64,000 nucleotides of DNA from Massilia rhizosphaerae (lineage in GTDB: Bacteria > Pseudomonadota > Gammaproteobacteria > Burkholderiales > Burkholderiaceae_D), in NCBI RefSeq assembly GCF_016093545.1, contig NZ_JADKYX010000004.1, positions 372,001 through 436,000 of the forward strand. Direction: 5' to 3'. The notes under the pieces were generated by a model, which saw only the letters and a program-made list of their open reading frames with translations, did no database searches and was not told the origin of the DNA. The translations under genes were made by a program, and so were the position numbers. Positions 26,960-35,264 of this stretch are shown one piece after another; position 1 is the stretch's first letter; each line of letters begins with the position of its first letter.

Positions 26960-28005
26960 GCGCGAACCTCTTCAAGGTCGGCGATGTCTGGCACTACCGC
27001 TTTCAGGTGGTCGGGCAGCGAGTCCAGCGCAGCACACGGCTGAAAAATCGGCGCGCGGCCGAGCAATTGGCCCAGCGGGAATATGACGCCGCGGTCACGC
27101 GCGCCAACGGTGGCCAGCCTGTGCCGACACTCGACGAACTGGCGCATTCGTGGATCGTGGTGCATCGGCCGGTGACCAGCGCCGCGCACATCCGAACCGT
27201 TGAGGCATTCCGGCGCCTGCACATGTACGACCTGGGCGGCAAACGCATCGACAGCATCACGACGGCCGACGTCGAGGTGACGCGCAACCAGCACCTGCAG
27301 GGCCGCAAGCCGGCGACGGCCAACCACTGGCTCAGGATCCTCAAGTTGTTGACGATGTGGGCGGTCAAGCGCGGGACCATCGCGAGCTGCCCCTGGAGGG
27401 TGAGCATGCTGAAGGTCCAGAAACGCCCGCGTGCCATCCTGCCGCTCGACGTGGCCCGCGCATGGTTCGATGCGGTCGACGGTGCCACGAAGCGCACGCC
27501 GGCCATTGGCACCGCAGTACGCTTGATGTTCGGCCTGGGCCTGCGCGAGGGCGAGTCGACGTCGGCGCGCTGGGAGTGGATCGACTGGCAGCGCGGGACC
27601 TACACGCCGGGCATCACGAAGGGCAGGGAAGCGGAGCCGGTGCCGATGCCGTCGTGGCTGCGCGAGCACCTTGAGCTGCGGCGTCAGTCGCATGGGCTGA
27701 TCGTCGCGAAGGAGGATGGGCAGGCATTCGCGCCAGGGTTCGCCCGCCAGGCGATGCGCACCGCGAACGCGGCGTGTTCGGTCCGCGGCATCACGCCGCA
27801 CCGCTTGCGCGGCACGTTCGCGACGCTGCTGTCCGAGGCCGGCGTGCCAGTGCAGACCATCCAGCGCGTGATGCGCCATAAGAGCCATGTGACGACCATG
27901 GCGTATCTGGAGAAGAACCTCGACGTGGCCGCGCGAGCCCAAGAGCAGATTAGCTCGTGGGCAGGGCTTGTTCGCGCGACGAATTCAAGCGCTGATCGCA
28001 CTTGA
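26956..28005 (+). CDS. Second tyrosine recombinase (phage integrase family)
   Basis: 349 aa, starting with an ATGA overlap of the replication gene. N-terminal core-binding region (about 55-155, TLDELAHSWIVVHRP) and a catalytic domain with Arg in MFGLGLREGEST, H-x-x-R in TPHRLRGTFATLL, a second His box MRHKSHVTTMAYLEKN with the nucleophilic Tyr in MAYLE. All catalytic residues are present. It is a different subfamily from the DUF4102 integrase near attR and sits far from either att site, inside the replication operon. A role in dimer resolution or in an alternative integration event is possible. Confidence 0.88.
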   Translation: MSANLFKVGDVWHYRFQVVGQRVQRSTRLKNRRAAEQLAQREYDAAVTRANGGQPVPTLDELAHSWIVVHRPVTSAAHIRTVEAFRRLHMYDLGGKRIDSITTADVEVTRNQHLQGRKPATANHWLRILKLLTMWAVKRGTIASCPWRVSMLKVQKRPRAILPLDVARAWFDAVDGATKRTPAIGTAVRLMFGLGLREGESTSARWEWIDWQRGTYTPGITKGREAEPVPMPSWLREHLELRRQSHGLIVAKEDGQAFAPGFARQAMRTANAACSVRGITPHRLRGTFATLLSEAGVPVQTIQRVMRHKSHVTTMAYLEKNLDVAARAQEQISSWAGLVRATNSSADRT

Positions 28006-28013
28006 ATGCTATG

Positions 28014-28715
28014 TCATCCAACCTGAAGGGTGCAGGCCTCGACAAACGATCGTCCGAGAAGCGTGGGGTTCACGCGGGTGAAAATCTCTCCGCCCCCAAA
28101 CGATTTTTGGATCACCAGACATCCAAGCCTTGCTAAATTTGCGAGCGCAAGCTTCACCTCATCGGGGGGCTCAGTTAGATGATCCTGATTGCCGTCCTTT
28201 CCAACTGCGACGGATTCCGGAAGATGGCCGACTTCGACCCCTTCATGGCGAGTTTCGTCATATGGAAGTGAATAGATTTTCTCCAGAACCGCCGCTTCTA
28301 GAGGAGTGATCTGCTCCAAAATGGCGATATATGCTCGTTGCAGAGTTAGCGGACTCCTGTCATTTGAGGCATTGACGAGCAGGCGCGCCCAAAGATCCTG
28401 CAAGTGGTCGTCTTCTTCCAATGAAGCGGCTTCCAGTAGCGGAACTGCTAGGTTGAGTGGAATCGCGCGTGTCGGCGCGGATAGCCCTGCCTCACATTGC
28501 AGTTGTCGTGCGCGTTCCATAAGCCTGACCTGGCGCTCCCAGCGCATGTATTTGAGCTTGTCTTCCCAAATCCCCATGCCCTGCTCAATTGGCCCAGCAA
28601 CGTATCTTGCGATAAATCCACCGAACTTAGTTGTCGCGTCAATGGCTTTGCCGGTGGCTTCGGCCACCGCTTTTACGGCCTCCGCCGTTTGAGAAACAGG
28701 GTTGTCATCACTCAT
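28014..28715 (-). CDS. Abi-alpha (DUF4393) family abortive-infection protein
   Basis: 233 aa, ATG 28715 with GGAG. The central motif LNLAVPLLEAASLEEDDHLQ and DLWARLLVNASND is diagnostic for the Abi-alpha/DUF4393 family. The N-terminus is a long helix with a glycine-rich amphipathic segment (FGGFIARYVAGPIEQGMGIW), then basic residues. Single gene on the strand opposite to its neighbours, with its own promoter region and a palindrome upstream: the usual form of a lysogenic-conversion gene. Likely excludes competing phages while the prophage is resident; mechanism unknown. Confidence 0.85.
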   Translation of the reverse strand: MSDDNPVSQTAEAVKAVAEATGKAIDATTKFGGFIARYVAGPIEQGMGIWEDKLKYMRWERQVRLMERARQLQCEAGLSAPTRAIPLNLAVPLLEAASLEEDDHLQDLWARLLVNASNDRSPLTLQRAYIAILEQITPLEAAVLEKIYSLPYDETRHEGVEVGHLPESVAVGKDGNQDHLTEPPDEVKLALANLARLGCLVIQKSFGGGEIFTRVNPTLLGRSFVEACTLQVG

Positions 28716-28740
28716 TAAATACTCCGAAGTTCAGGGTGTG

Positions 28741-28761
28741 AGCGCTGCACGATGCAGCGCT
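28741..28761. promoter_or_regulatory. Perfect palindrome upstream of the Abi-alpha gene
   Basis: AGCGCTGCA-CGA-TGCAGCGCT, 9-bp arms, 26 bp before the start codon. On the minus strand a weak promoter (CTGGCC-17-TACACT) precedes it, so the palindrome would lie in the leader: an operator or an RNA hairpin. Confidence 0.6.
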
Positions 28762-29025
28762 AAGTTGCTCTAGTGTACTCGTGCATCAGAGGATGGCCAG
28801 GATAGCGAAAAATTTGCGGCAGAGATGGCGCAAAATTGGCGAAGTGCATTGAGCCGCGCCTGTAAATCCAAGCACTCCGAATGATAAAGAGTCATCGGAT
28901 GTTTAGCTGGCTTTCGCGGCGGGCGTGCAAGCACGCAACAGATTGCGATTTGGAAAATGTCGGAACAGCAGCCGAACTAACTGTTGAGTGGTAATCTCCC
29001 ACCTGATTTTTCCTCGGAGAAAACC
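28762..29025 (+). promoter_or_regulatory. Gap between Abi-alpha and the Q-like gene
   Basis: With the leader of the Abi-alpha gene this makes about 310 bp without a gene. It holds two similar A-rich boxes (GCGAAAAATTTGCG near 28805 and GCAAAATTGGCG near 28829) and the GGAG site of the next gene. I see no convincing promoter. Confidence 0.3.
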
Positions 29026-29571
29026 ATGGGCTTTGCTGATCGCTATATCCACTCGCTGAGTGCATCGAACCTTAAGGACGATGAGCGCCACCATCAGACC
29101 GAGCCGTTGATGGCTTCCGCGTTTGCGGTGGCCAACTTAACCGGCGACCTGGGCCCGCTGCTGCATCGTGTGAAGTTCGCCGACAGCACTGCTCGTTCGG
29201 CCTTCGAAGGCAATGCCGGCAACCTGGCCCAGTTGCTGCGCTTGTGGACGGCCGAGGTAACGAAGCGCGGCCGCGCGCGTCGTTGGGTTCCTGAGAACAC
29301 TGCTTGGGACGCTGATGCAGCCCAGAAGCTTTACCGCGCCGTGGCCGAGCATTCGCTTGCCTATTGGCTGGACGGAAAATGCGATTCTTGCGGCGGCACC
29401 GGCGTCGAGCAGGCAAGAGCATGCAGGTGCTGCGGCGGAACCGGCAAAGCTGAGCTTACGATGGCGGCCGGCTTCGTCCGTGAGCATACGCTCGATATGG
29501 TGAGTGAGCTGCACAACATCGCCGACAACCATGCGGCGCGAGCTGCATCCAAGCTGCGCCGATCAGGTTGA
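29026..29571 (+). CDS. Q-like late antitermination protein with zinc finger
   Basis: 181 aa; ATG 29026 with CGGAGA upstream. The C-terminal third contains a DnaJ-like double CxxCxGxG zinc site: C119/C122 in KCDSCGGTG and C133/C136 in CRCCGGTG. The N-terminal part is helical. Placement after the replication genes, before terminators and the late operon, is that of lambda-type Q antiterminators of the zinc-finger class. DNA or RNA polymerase contact is inferred from family and position. Confidence 0.72.
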   Translation: MGFADRYIHSLSASNLKDDERHHQTEPLMASAFAVANLTGDLGPLLHRVKFADSTARSAFEGNAGNLAQLLRLWTAEVTKRGRARRWVPENTAWDADAAQKLYRAVAEHSLAYWLDGKCDSCGGTGVEQARACRCCGGTGKAELTMAAGFVREHTLDMVSELHNIADNHAARAASKLRRSG

Positions 29572-30001
29572 GCAACATGATGCAAATTGCTGTGTAAACA
29601 TCCAGCAATTTCGTGTAAACTGTAGACCTACATTCTTCCGGCCTCGTAATGCGCGGGAAACCGTCACCGATAACCGGAACTCGCGACAGCACCCAGCCAT
29701 TGAGTGCCGTCGCTCGTTCGTACAGAACGTAATAGCCCGCCACTTTGCAGATAGCTCTGGGCGCGACCCAAGCCCCCGCCTCGCTCGAGGCTGGGCAACC
29801 TAATTTCTCTTTGGCCTCACGAATCGAGGCGCCACACAAAGCCTAAGCCTGACAAACACGCTTCACGTGCGCGGACGACGGCTGCGGGCTCTGTGTGGTA
29901 GGCGTCGCCCCAAATGCGGCCCCAGTATCTGCCCCGACTAAGCTGCTGGGGAGGGCGCCGCCTACCGCAACCTGTCTCCTCCAAGTCTCTCTTGGACTTT
30001 G
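29572..30001. other. Leader region between Q-like gene and first late terminator
   Basis: 430 bp with no convincing gene. It should hold the late promoter and the Q-utilisation site. I cannot point to a strong -35/-10 pair. Two short inverted repeats are visible (GCCTCGCTCGAGGC near 29776, AGGCGTCGCC near 29902). A 127-aa minus-strand frame crosses it but looks like noise. Confidence 0.4.
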
Positions 30002-30040
30002 TGCCGCCTGACGCAGCGATGCGACGGCGGCATTTTTTTT
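30002..30040 (+). terminator. Rho-independent terminator ahead of the late genes (first copy)
   Basis: Stem TGCCGCC/GGCGGCA enclosing a 17-nt loop followed by eight T. A likely target of Q-type antitermination. A similar structure with related loop bases (CGCAG..ATGC) recurs at 30683. Confidence 0.8.
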
Positions 30041-30055
30041 ATTCTGAGGTACGCC

Positions 30056-30250
30056 ATGCGCGAAATGAAAATATCGCAAGCCCGTCATCCTCTGTTGTGC
30101 AAATGGTGGATGTCCTCGCGGCCGGTGGTGGCGAGTGTCACTGCTGATGGCATTGGTGCCGCGTCAGAGTTGTACTGCCCGCTTTGGGCGCGCCCGCTCG
30201 ACGTCGTTCACCGCCTGTTTTTCGGTGCCAGTGATCTATTGCCAGCTTAG
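30056..30250 (+). CDS. Small hypothetical phage protein
   Basis: 64 aa (MREMKISQARHPLLCKWWMS), ATG 30056 with TGAGG 8 nt upstream, immediately after the terminator. Not recognised. The same arrangement of terminator, GAGGT ribosome site and ATGCGC start recurs at 30683-30739. Confidence 0.45.
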   Translation: MREMKISQARHPLLCKWWMSSRPVVASVTADGIGAASELYCPLWARPLDVVHRLFFGASDLLPA

Positions 30251-30298
30251 CCGGCGCTGACGTAACGACTGGCAGCGCTCGCTCGGTTGGTAGTTGGC

Positions 30299-30583
30299 CT
30301 AATTGATAGTCAGGACTTTGTTCAGGCTAGCGATGATCTGATTCCAGCCAAGAGTCTTGAAAAACGGATGCCAGGGCCGCGGTGCAATATAGCTATGACT
30401 GCTACCAGTTCGCCATACAGGAACCACCGTGCCGGCCAGTCCAGCGTTGTATGCCGCTGCTTGCAGCTCCGCGACGATTGCATTCTGGTCGCTTTGCGAT
30501 TTACGGCCAAAGTCGTCGTCGAGCGGGATAATGATCATATCTTGGCCCAGCTCACGGATATGGGCAATTTTAAATTGTGGCAT
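30299..30583 (-). CDS. Conserved hypothetical protein on the opposite strand (moron-like)
   Basis: 94 aa from ATG 30583, MPQFKIAHIRELGQDMIIIP. I recall close relatives beginning MPQ.KIAH.REQG.D.III in Burkholderiales genomes and prophages. GRKSQSDQNAIVAELQ and AGLAGTVVPVW are the most conserved-looking parts. It is antisense to the late operon and lies between two terminators, which is typical of an independently transcribed lysogenic gene. No function known to me. A longer in-frame start at 30691 is possible but would run into the terminator. Confidence 0.65.
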   Translation of the reverse strand: MPQFKIAHIRELGQDMIIIPLDDDFGRKSQSDQNAIVAELQAAAYNAGLAGTVVPVWRTGSSHSYIAPRPWHPFFKTLGWNQIIASLNKVLTIN

Positions 30584-30682
30584 TGGAAACTTTCGTAGTT
30601 GGTGGATAAGGCTCGGTGCCTGGGAGCTAACGAGCAATCCATTGTATCTATTTACTAACAGCAAGTAGCCAATATGTTGCCT

Positions 30683-30717
30683 AGCCGCCATGCGCAGAAA
30701 TGCTATGGCGGCTTTTT
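30683..30717 (+). terminator. Rho-independent terminator (second copy)
   Basis: Stem AGCCGCCAT/ATGGCGGCT with loop GCGCAGAAATGCT, followed by five T. Similar in stem and loop to 30002-30040, and also followed by a GAGGT site and ATGCGC start. Confidence 0.8.
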
Positions 30718-30733
30718 AATTTTGAGGTGGACC

Positions 30734-30832
30734 ATGCGCATGAGCGTCGAAGCAGAAGTGTTTTGGCTGCGACTGATGGCGCAGGTGCGTCGTGAAGATG
30801 CGGTAATCGACCGCATGCGAGCCGCGTCATGA
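30734..30832 (+). CDS. 32-aa leader-type ORF of the late operon
   Basis: ATG 30734, TTGAGG 7 nt upstream; MRMSVEAEVFWLRLMAQVRR. Its TGA overlaps the ATG of the next gene (ATGA), so the two are translationally coupled. First small gene after the second terminator. Confidence 0.5.
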   Translation: MRMSVEAEVFWLRLMAQVRREDAVIDRMRAAS

Positions 30833-31155
30833 ACAACGTTGCCCGCATCTACCGCGCCGAGATTCTGCGCGCCGTCCTGGGTGACAAGGTCAGCGAATCC
30901 AAGGTGGCGAACATCGATCGGCTGAATCAGATCGCAGAGCACCTGGTCGACTGTGAGGACGCTAAGAAGATCCTTCGCTCTAAAGGCTACGGCGCCGCCG
31001 GCATGACGTTCGTCGAGTTGGCGCGCAGCCTGCCCGAGAACGTGCGCGGCATGTTGCGCGATCTGTTCAGGAGGCAGCGTCGGGCGCCATCGATGCCGGC
31101 GACAGGCCAACCCATGGAACGCGGCGAAATACACGATATCTGGAGTGCGCGATGA
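30829..31155 (+). CDS. Hypothetical phage protein
   Basis: 108 aa, MNNVARIYRAEILRAVLGDK; overlaps neighbours at both ends by ATGA. Helical and basic at the C-terminus (FRRQRRAPS). Found upstream of the HNH gene; function not recognised. Confidence 0.65.
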   Translation: MNNVARIYRAEILRAVLGDKVSESKVANIDRLNQIAEHLVDCEDAKKILRSKGYGAAGMTFVELARSLPENVRGMLRDLFRRQRRAPSMPATGQPMERGEIHDIWSAR

Positions 31156-31505
31156 TCAGAGGCGAGCAAATCAGTAAAGAGTTGTGCGATGCGCTTGGCC
31201 TGCCAAAGCATACGCGCGGATTCACGCTGCGATGCTACTCGAGCGAGCTCGTCAGCGTGGAGTGCGAATACTATCCAAGCGGCGATTTTCAGACTGCGCT
31301 GGCTCGATATCATCTAGCGCCGAGTATCGATCTTCCTGCTGTTGAGCGACTCGACTTCGACGCATGGATGAGTGACCGCACTGAGCGTGAGCACGTCGAG
31401 CACATTAGGCGTACATCCCGCCTCCCTGCTGGTCGTGACAGGCGTCCTCCATCGACAGAGGAAATCGCGCGATACCACGGGATCTCGCACGGCGGGATCG
31501 ACTGA
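31152..31505 (+). CDS. Hypothetical phage protein
   Basis: 117 aa, MIRGEQISKELCDALGLPKH. TRGFTLRCYSSELVSVECEY looks like a beta-rich conserved core. ATGA-coupled to the preceding gene; 3 bp from the HNH gene. Not assigned, though small proteins in this place often assist packaging. Confidence 0.65.
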   Translation: MIRGEQISKELCDALGLPKHTRGFTLRCYSSELVSVECEYYPSGDFQTALARYHLAPSIDLPAVERLDFDAWMSDRTEREHVEHIRRTSRLPAGRDRRPPSTEEIARYHGISHGGID

Positions 31506-31508
31506 CAC

Positions 31509-31829
31509 ATGAAGCTCACCATGCTCAAGCCGCAAGTACGCACTGCATCCAGCCGCCTGGCGATGGTAGAGACACCGCGCCCTGACGTCGTGGAGCGTAA
31601 GCGCGGATGGGCGGGCGTGCAGGACCGGAACCGCATCCGGGCGCGTGACCACGGCCTGTGTCAGGAGTGCAAGCGTCAAGGTCGCGTTGGTATCGGCGCC
31701 GCCGTCGACCATATCGTGCCGCTCTGGAAGGGCGGAAGCGATGACGACAGCAATAAGGAACTGTTATGCACCCCCTGCCACGATGCCAAGACGGCGCGCG
31801 AGGCTGGGGATAGGGCGCGCGGCGGATAG
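31509..31829 (+). CDS. HNH endonuclease (packaging-associated)
   Basis: 106 aa. HNH core: CQECKRQG, DHIVPLWKGGSDD, NKELLCTPCHDAKT, with two CxxC pairs binding zinc. HNH proteins encoded just before terminase (HK97 gp74 type) bind terminase and are needed for genome maturation. The candidate cos region follows directly. Confidence 0.9.
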   Translation: MKLTMLKPQVRTASSRLAMVETPRPDVVERKRGWAGVQDRNRIRARDHGLCQECKRQGRVGIGAAVDHIVPLWKGGSDDDSNKELLCTPCHDAKTAREAGDRARGG

Positions 31830-31879
31830 CACGCGCCGCCGTCGCGATGCTGGCCCTCCTGACTTTACTGCCCACGATG

Positions 31880-31945
31880 GGTAAGGGGGGGGTGGTCAAA
31901 GTCCGGCCGGCCCTCGACCGACACCGGCCATGCAGCCACGTGCGG
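31880..31945. other. Candidate cos (packaging) site
   Basis: The 145-bp gap between HNH and small terminase has a run of eight G (31885-31892), then GTGGTCAAAG and the GC-rich inverted segment CCGGCCGG with repeated CGACCGACACCGGCC. Cohesive-end sites of HNH-linked HK97-type phages usually lie here and often contain such a G run. No cleavage position can be read off. Confidence 0.4.
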
Positions 31946-31974
31946 AAAAAATCTCCCTTTTCAAAGGAATTCAA

Positions 31975-32286
31975 ATGACTGGCAAGCCAGGCCGGAGCGG
32001 CGGCGCCCGCCCAGGCGCTGGTCGCCCGAAGAAACAACCCGTCACGTTGCCTCTGGCGGTTCATTACGATGACCCGCTCGTGTTCCTTAAGGCAGTCATG
32101 AACGATCCGGGTACCGAAGCGAAGATGCGCGTCGACGCCGCGAAGGCGTTGATGCCCTTCGTCCACGTCAAGAAAGGTGAGGGCGGCAAGAAGGAGCAGA
32201 AGCAGGCCGATGCCGAAAAGGTCGCAAGCAAGTTCTCCCAAGCGGCGGCGCCGCGGTTGGCCGCTGCCGGCGGTAAGAAGGTCTGA
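31975..32286 (+). CDS. Small terminase subunit
   Basis: 103 aa from ATG 31975 (AAGGA upstream). Starts MTGKPGRSGGARPGAGRPKK, the common basic N-terminus of phage small terminases, followed by DPLVFLKAVMNDPG and a KEQKQADAEKVAS helix. Binds cos/pac DNA and delivers it to the large subunit encoded 3 bp downstream. Confidence 0.85.
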   Translation: MTGKPGRSGGARPGAGRPKKQPVTLPLAVHYDDPLVFLKAVMNDPGTEAKMRVDAAKALMPFVHVKKGEGGKKEQKQADAEKVASKFSQAAAPRLAAAGGKKV

Positions 32287-32288
32287 AC

Positions 32289-33956
32289 ATGATATGGACA
32301 ACAGCCTGCCCAGATTGGGAGGGCCGCCTTATCAGGGGCGAGTCCATCATCCCGCCGCCGATCTTTCCCGAACAGGCCGAACAGGCCCTCGCGGTGTTCA
32401 AGGAACTGCGAGTCGTTGACCTGCCTGGCAGACCGACGTTCGGCGAATGCAGCGAACAGTGGGTGTTCGATTTCGTTGCCGCGATCTTTGGCGGCTGCGA
32501 CGGCGAGACAGGGAAGCAGCTGATCCGCGAATACTATCTGTTGATATCCAAAAAAAATACGAAGTCGACGATTGCCGCGGGCATCATGCTCACTGCCGTA
32601 ATCCTTTGCTGGCGCGAAGAAGAGGAGCACCTCATTCTGGCGCCAACCAAAGAGGTGGCTGACAACAGTTTCAAGCCCGCCGCCGCGATGGTTCGCGCCG
32701 ATGATGAACTGTCGACTCTGTTCCACGTTCAGGACCACGTCAGAACCATAACTCACCGGGTTTCACGCGCATCGCTCAAGGTGGTAGCCGCTGATACTGA
32801 TACGGTCTCCGGAAAGAAATCGGGTCGGGTGCTGGTCGACGAGCACTGGTTGTTCGGCAAGCGGGCAAACGCCGAGGCGATGTTTATGGAGGCGCTCGGC
32901 GGCCAAGTGTCGCGCGACGAAGGCTGGGTCATCTACCTGACGACGCAGTCCGATGAGCCACCTGCCGGAGTATTCAAGGAAAAGCTGGAGTACTACCGAG
33001 CCGTCCGCGACGGGAAGATCCACGACCAGAAATCGCTGGGTGTGCTCTACGAATATCCCGAGAAGATGGTCAAGTCAAAGGCCTATCTCGACTCCTCGAC
33101 CTACTACATCACGAACCCGAACATCGGCCGTTCGGTCAGTCGTGAATGGCTCGAAGATCAGCTTCGGAAGCTATCGCACAAGACGGACGGGACGTTCCAA
33201 CAATTTCTGGCTAAGCACCTGAACCTGCAGATCGGGATGAACCTCCGGGCTGATCGCTGGACAGGGGCCGATTTTTGGGAGCGGCAAGCCAAGGCGCCTG
33301 GATTGACGCTGCAGGAGCTACTTGATCGGTCTGAGGTCGTCACGGTCGGCATCGACGGTGGCGGCCTCGACGATTTGCTGGGCCTTGCCGTCATTGGACG
33401 CGAACGCGACACGCACAAATGGCTTGCGTGGACCCGGGCGTGGGCGCACCCCATCGCGATTGAGCGCCGCAAGAGCGAAGAGAGCCGATATGCCGACTTC
33501 GAACAGCAGGGCGACTTGGTCATCATCGACGAGTTGCCCGGCGACGTCGCCGAGGTGGCGGCGGTCGTGAAAGAGGTCAATGAATCGAGCCTGCTGGCTT
33601 CGGTCGGCCTGGATCCAGAGAAGACGCACAAGGTCATGATGCAGGCGCTAGTCGATGCCGGTGTTGACGAGACTAAATGCTTCGGCGTCTCGCAAGGGTG
33701 GAAGCTGACAGGCGCAATCAGTTTGGCTGAGCGAAAACTGGCCGAGGGCGTCATGGAGCATGGTGGCCAACCGCTGATGAATTGGTGCGTCGGCAACGCC
33801 AAGGTCGAGGCGCGCGGCAATGCGGTCCTCATCACCAAGCAAACGTCAGGGACCGGCAAGATCGATCCTCTGATGGCCCTGTTCAACGCAGTCTCGCTGA
33901 TGGCCCTGAATCCGGAGCCGGCCGCGACGCCCCAAATTTTCGTATTGGACCTTTGA
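32289..33956 (+). CDS. Large terminase subunit (HK97/Terminase_1 type)
   Basis: 555 aa. ATPase domain with Walker A-like SKKNTKST (87-94), Walker B GRVLVDEHW (about 180) and coupling motif LTTQSDEP; nuclease domain with GIDGGGLDD (first catalytic Asp), EQQGDLVIIDELPGD and the late Asp near KIDPLMALFNAV. Cuts concatemers and pumps DNA into the prohead. Full length for the family. Confidence 0.93.
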   Translation: MIWTTACPDWEGRLIRGESIIPPPIFPEQAEQALAVFKELRVVDLPGRPTFGECSEQWVFDFVAAIFGGCDGETGKQLIREYYLLISKKNTKSTIAAGIMLTAVILCWREEEEHLILAPTKEVADNSFKPAAAMVRADDELSTLFHVQDHVRTITHRVSRASLKVVAADTDTVSGKKSGRVLVDEHWLFGKRANAEAMFMEALGGQVSRDEGWVIYLTTQSDEPPAGVFKEKLEYYRAVRDGKIHDQKSLGVLYEYPEKMVKSKAYLDSSTYYITNPNIGRSVSREWLEDQLRKLSHKTDGTFQQFLAKHLNLQIGMNLRADRWTGADFWERQAKAPGLTLQELLDRSEVVTVGIDGGGLDDLLGLAVIGRERDTHKWLAWTRAWAHPIAIERRKSEESRYADFEQQGDLVIIDELPGDVAEVAAVVKEVNESSLLASVGLDPEKTHKVMMQALVDAGVDETKCFGVSQGWKLTGAISLAERKLAEGVMEHGGQPLMNWCVGNAKVEARGNAVLITKQTSGTGKIDPLMALFNAVSLMALNPEPAATPQIFVLDL

Positions 33957-35264
33957 ATGACCGGGAAATTACTGAACCTGGAAGCGGTGCGTCACGAGTC
34001 GCGCGTGCTGAACACGTTCCTGGCCGGTCGCGAGGGCGGCGCAACGCGTGCCGGCGTGAACGCGGCAATGGAGAACGCGACCGCGACGAACCTGACCGCG
34101 AACGAACTGGCCAGCATATTGGGCCTCGTCTCGATGTCATCTGCGGGAATATCGGTGACGCCCGAGACCGCCATGCGTGTCTCCACGGTGTATGCCTGCG
34201 TGCAGCGGCTGGCCGGCTCAATCGCCAGTTTGCCATTCGAGGTCTACGAACGCGAGGATGATGCAAAAAAGATGGCGCCCAGCCACCCATACTGGTGGAT
34301 GCTGAACGAGCAGGCCAATCCGGACATGACCGCCTCGACGGCGTGGAAGCTCCTGATTGGCGGGCAACTGTTCTACGGTGATGGCTATGCCGAATTGCTG
34401 CGCCCGAACTACAGCAGTTCAAGGGTGATCGGCTGGCGGCCGCTGCATCCGCTGCGTGTCACGCCATTGCGCGACGACGCCGGACGACGCTACTGGCGCG
34501 TGCAACCAGTCATCGGAGAGGCTTACGTGCTGGATCAGGCGGATATCATCCACCTGCCGAGCCTCGGCTACGACGATGATCTGATGCGTAGCCCGAGCCC
34601 GATCACGTACGCCGCGCGTGAGCAGATCGGCACGGCGCTGGCGGGCGACGGATACGCTGGCAAGTTTTTTACCGATGGCGCGAACTTCGACTATGCCTTG
34701 AAGACCGCTTCGAACCTCAACAAGCAGCAACTGGAGGATTTGCGCGTCTCGCTGCAGGCGCGTCGGGCCGGTGCGCGCAACCCACTGATCCTTACGGGCG
34801 GCCTCGAGCCAGCGCAGTTGAGCGTCAACGCCCGAGACGCAGAGATCCTGGCTACTCGCCTGTTCGGCGTGGAGGAGATCTGCCGCATCTTTGGCGTGCC
34901 GCCGCACCTGGTCGGACACACCGAGAAGAACAGCTCATGGGGTTCCGGCATGGCCGAACAGGGCGGCAATTATGTGCGCTACACCCTGATGGACCGCCTC
35001 ACGGACATCCGCCAGGAGTTCAATCGCAAACTATGGCCGGTACGTGAGCGCTACTTCGTCGCGCACAACACGGCTGAGCTGGAGCGCGGTGATACTGCGG
35101 CGCGCTTCGCGGCTTATCGGATCGCTCTCGGTCGCGCCGGTGAGATGCCATTCATGAGCGCCGACGAGGTGCGCCGGCAGGAAAACATGCCGCCGAATCC
35201 GAACCTGAAAATTAATCCGAATGGGGGCAAGAATGCCGAACCTGATCAAGCTTCTGGCCAGTAA
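33957..35264 (+). CDS. Portal protein (HK97 family)
   Basis: 435 aa, ATG overlapping the terminase stop (TGATG). Typical phage_portal features: TAMRVSTVYACVQRLAGSIA, LPFEVYER, HPYWWMLNEQANP, GDGYAELLR, GVPPHLVGH and WGSGMAEQGGNYVRYTLMDR. Forms the dodecameric DNA gate at one vertex. The protease gene overlaps its 3' end by 32 nt. Confidence 0.93.
   Translation: MTGKLLNLEAVRHESRVLNTFLAGREGGATRAGVNAAMENATATNLTANELASILGLVSMSSAGISVTPETAMRVSTVYACVQRLAGSIASLPFEVYEREDDAKKMAPSHPYWWMLNEQANPDMTASTAWKLLIGGQLFYGDGYAELLRPNYSSSRVIGWRPLHPLRVTPLRDDAGRRYWRVQPVIGEAYVLDQADIIHLPSLGYDDDLMRSPSPITYAAREQIGTALAGDGYAGKFFTDGANFDYALKTASNLNKQQLEDLRVSLQARRAGARNPLILTGGLEPAQLSVNARDAEILATRLFGVEEICRIFGVPPHLVGHTEKNSSWGSGMAEQGGNYVRYTLMDRLTDIRQEFNRKLWPVRERYFVAHNTAELERGDTAARFAAYRIALGRAGEMPFMSADEVRRQENMPPNPNLKINPNGGKNAEPDQASGQ

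Noticed and set aside
29456-29839. 127-aa minus-strand frame after the Q-like gene
   Set aside because: Its second half is antisense to the Q-like coding sequence and no ribosome site precedes it; first half not recognisable.
29843-30088. 81-aa minus-strand frame in the late leader
   Set aside because: Runs through the terminator at 30002-30040 and has no ribosome site.
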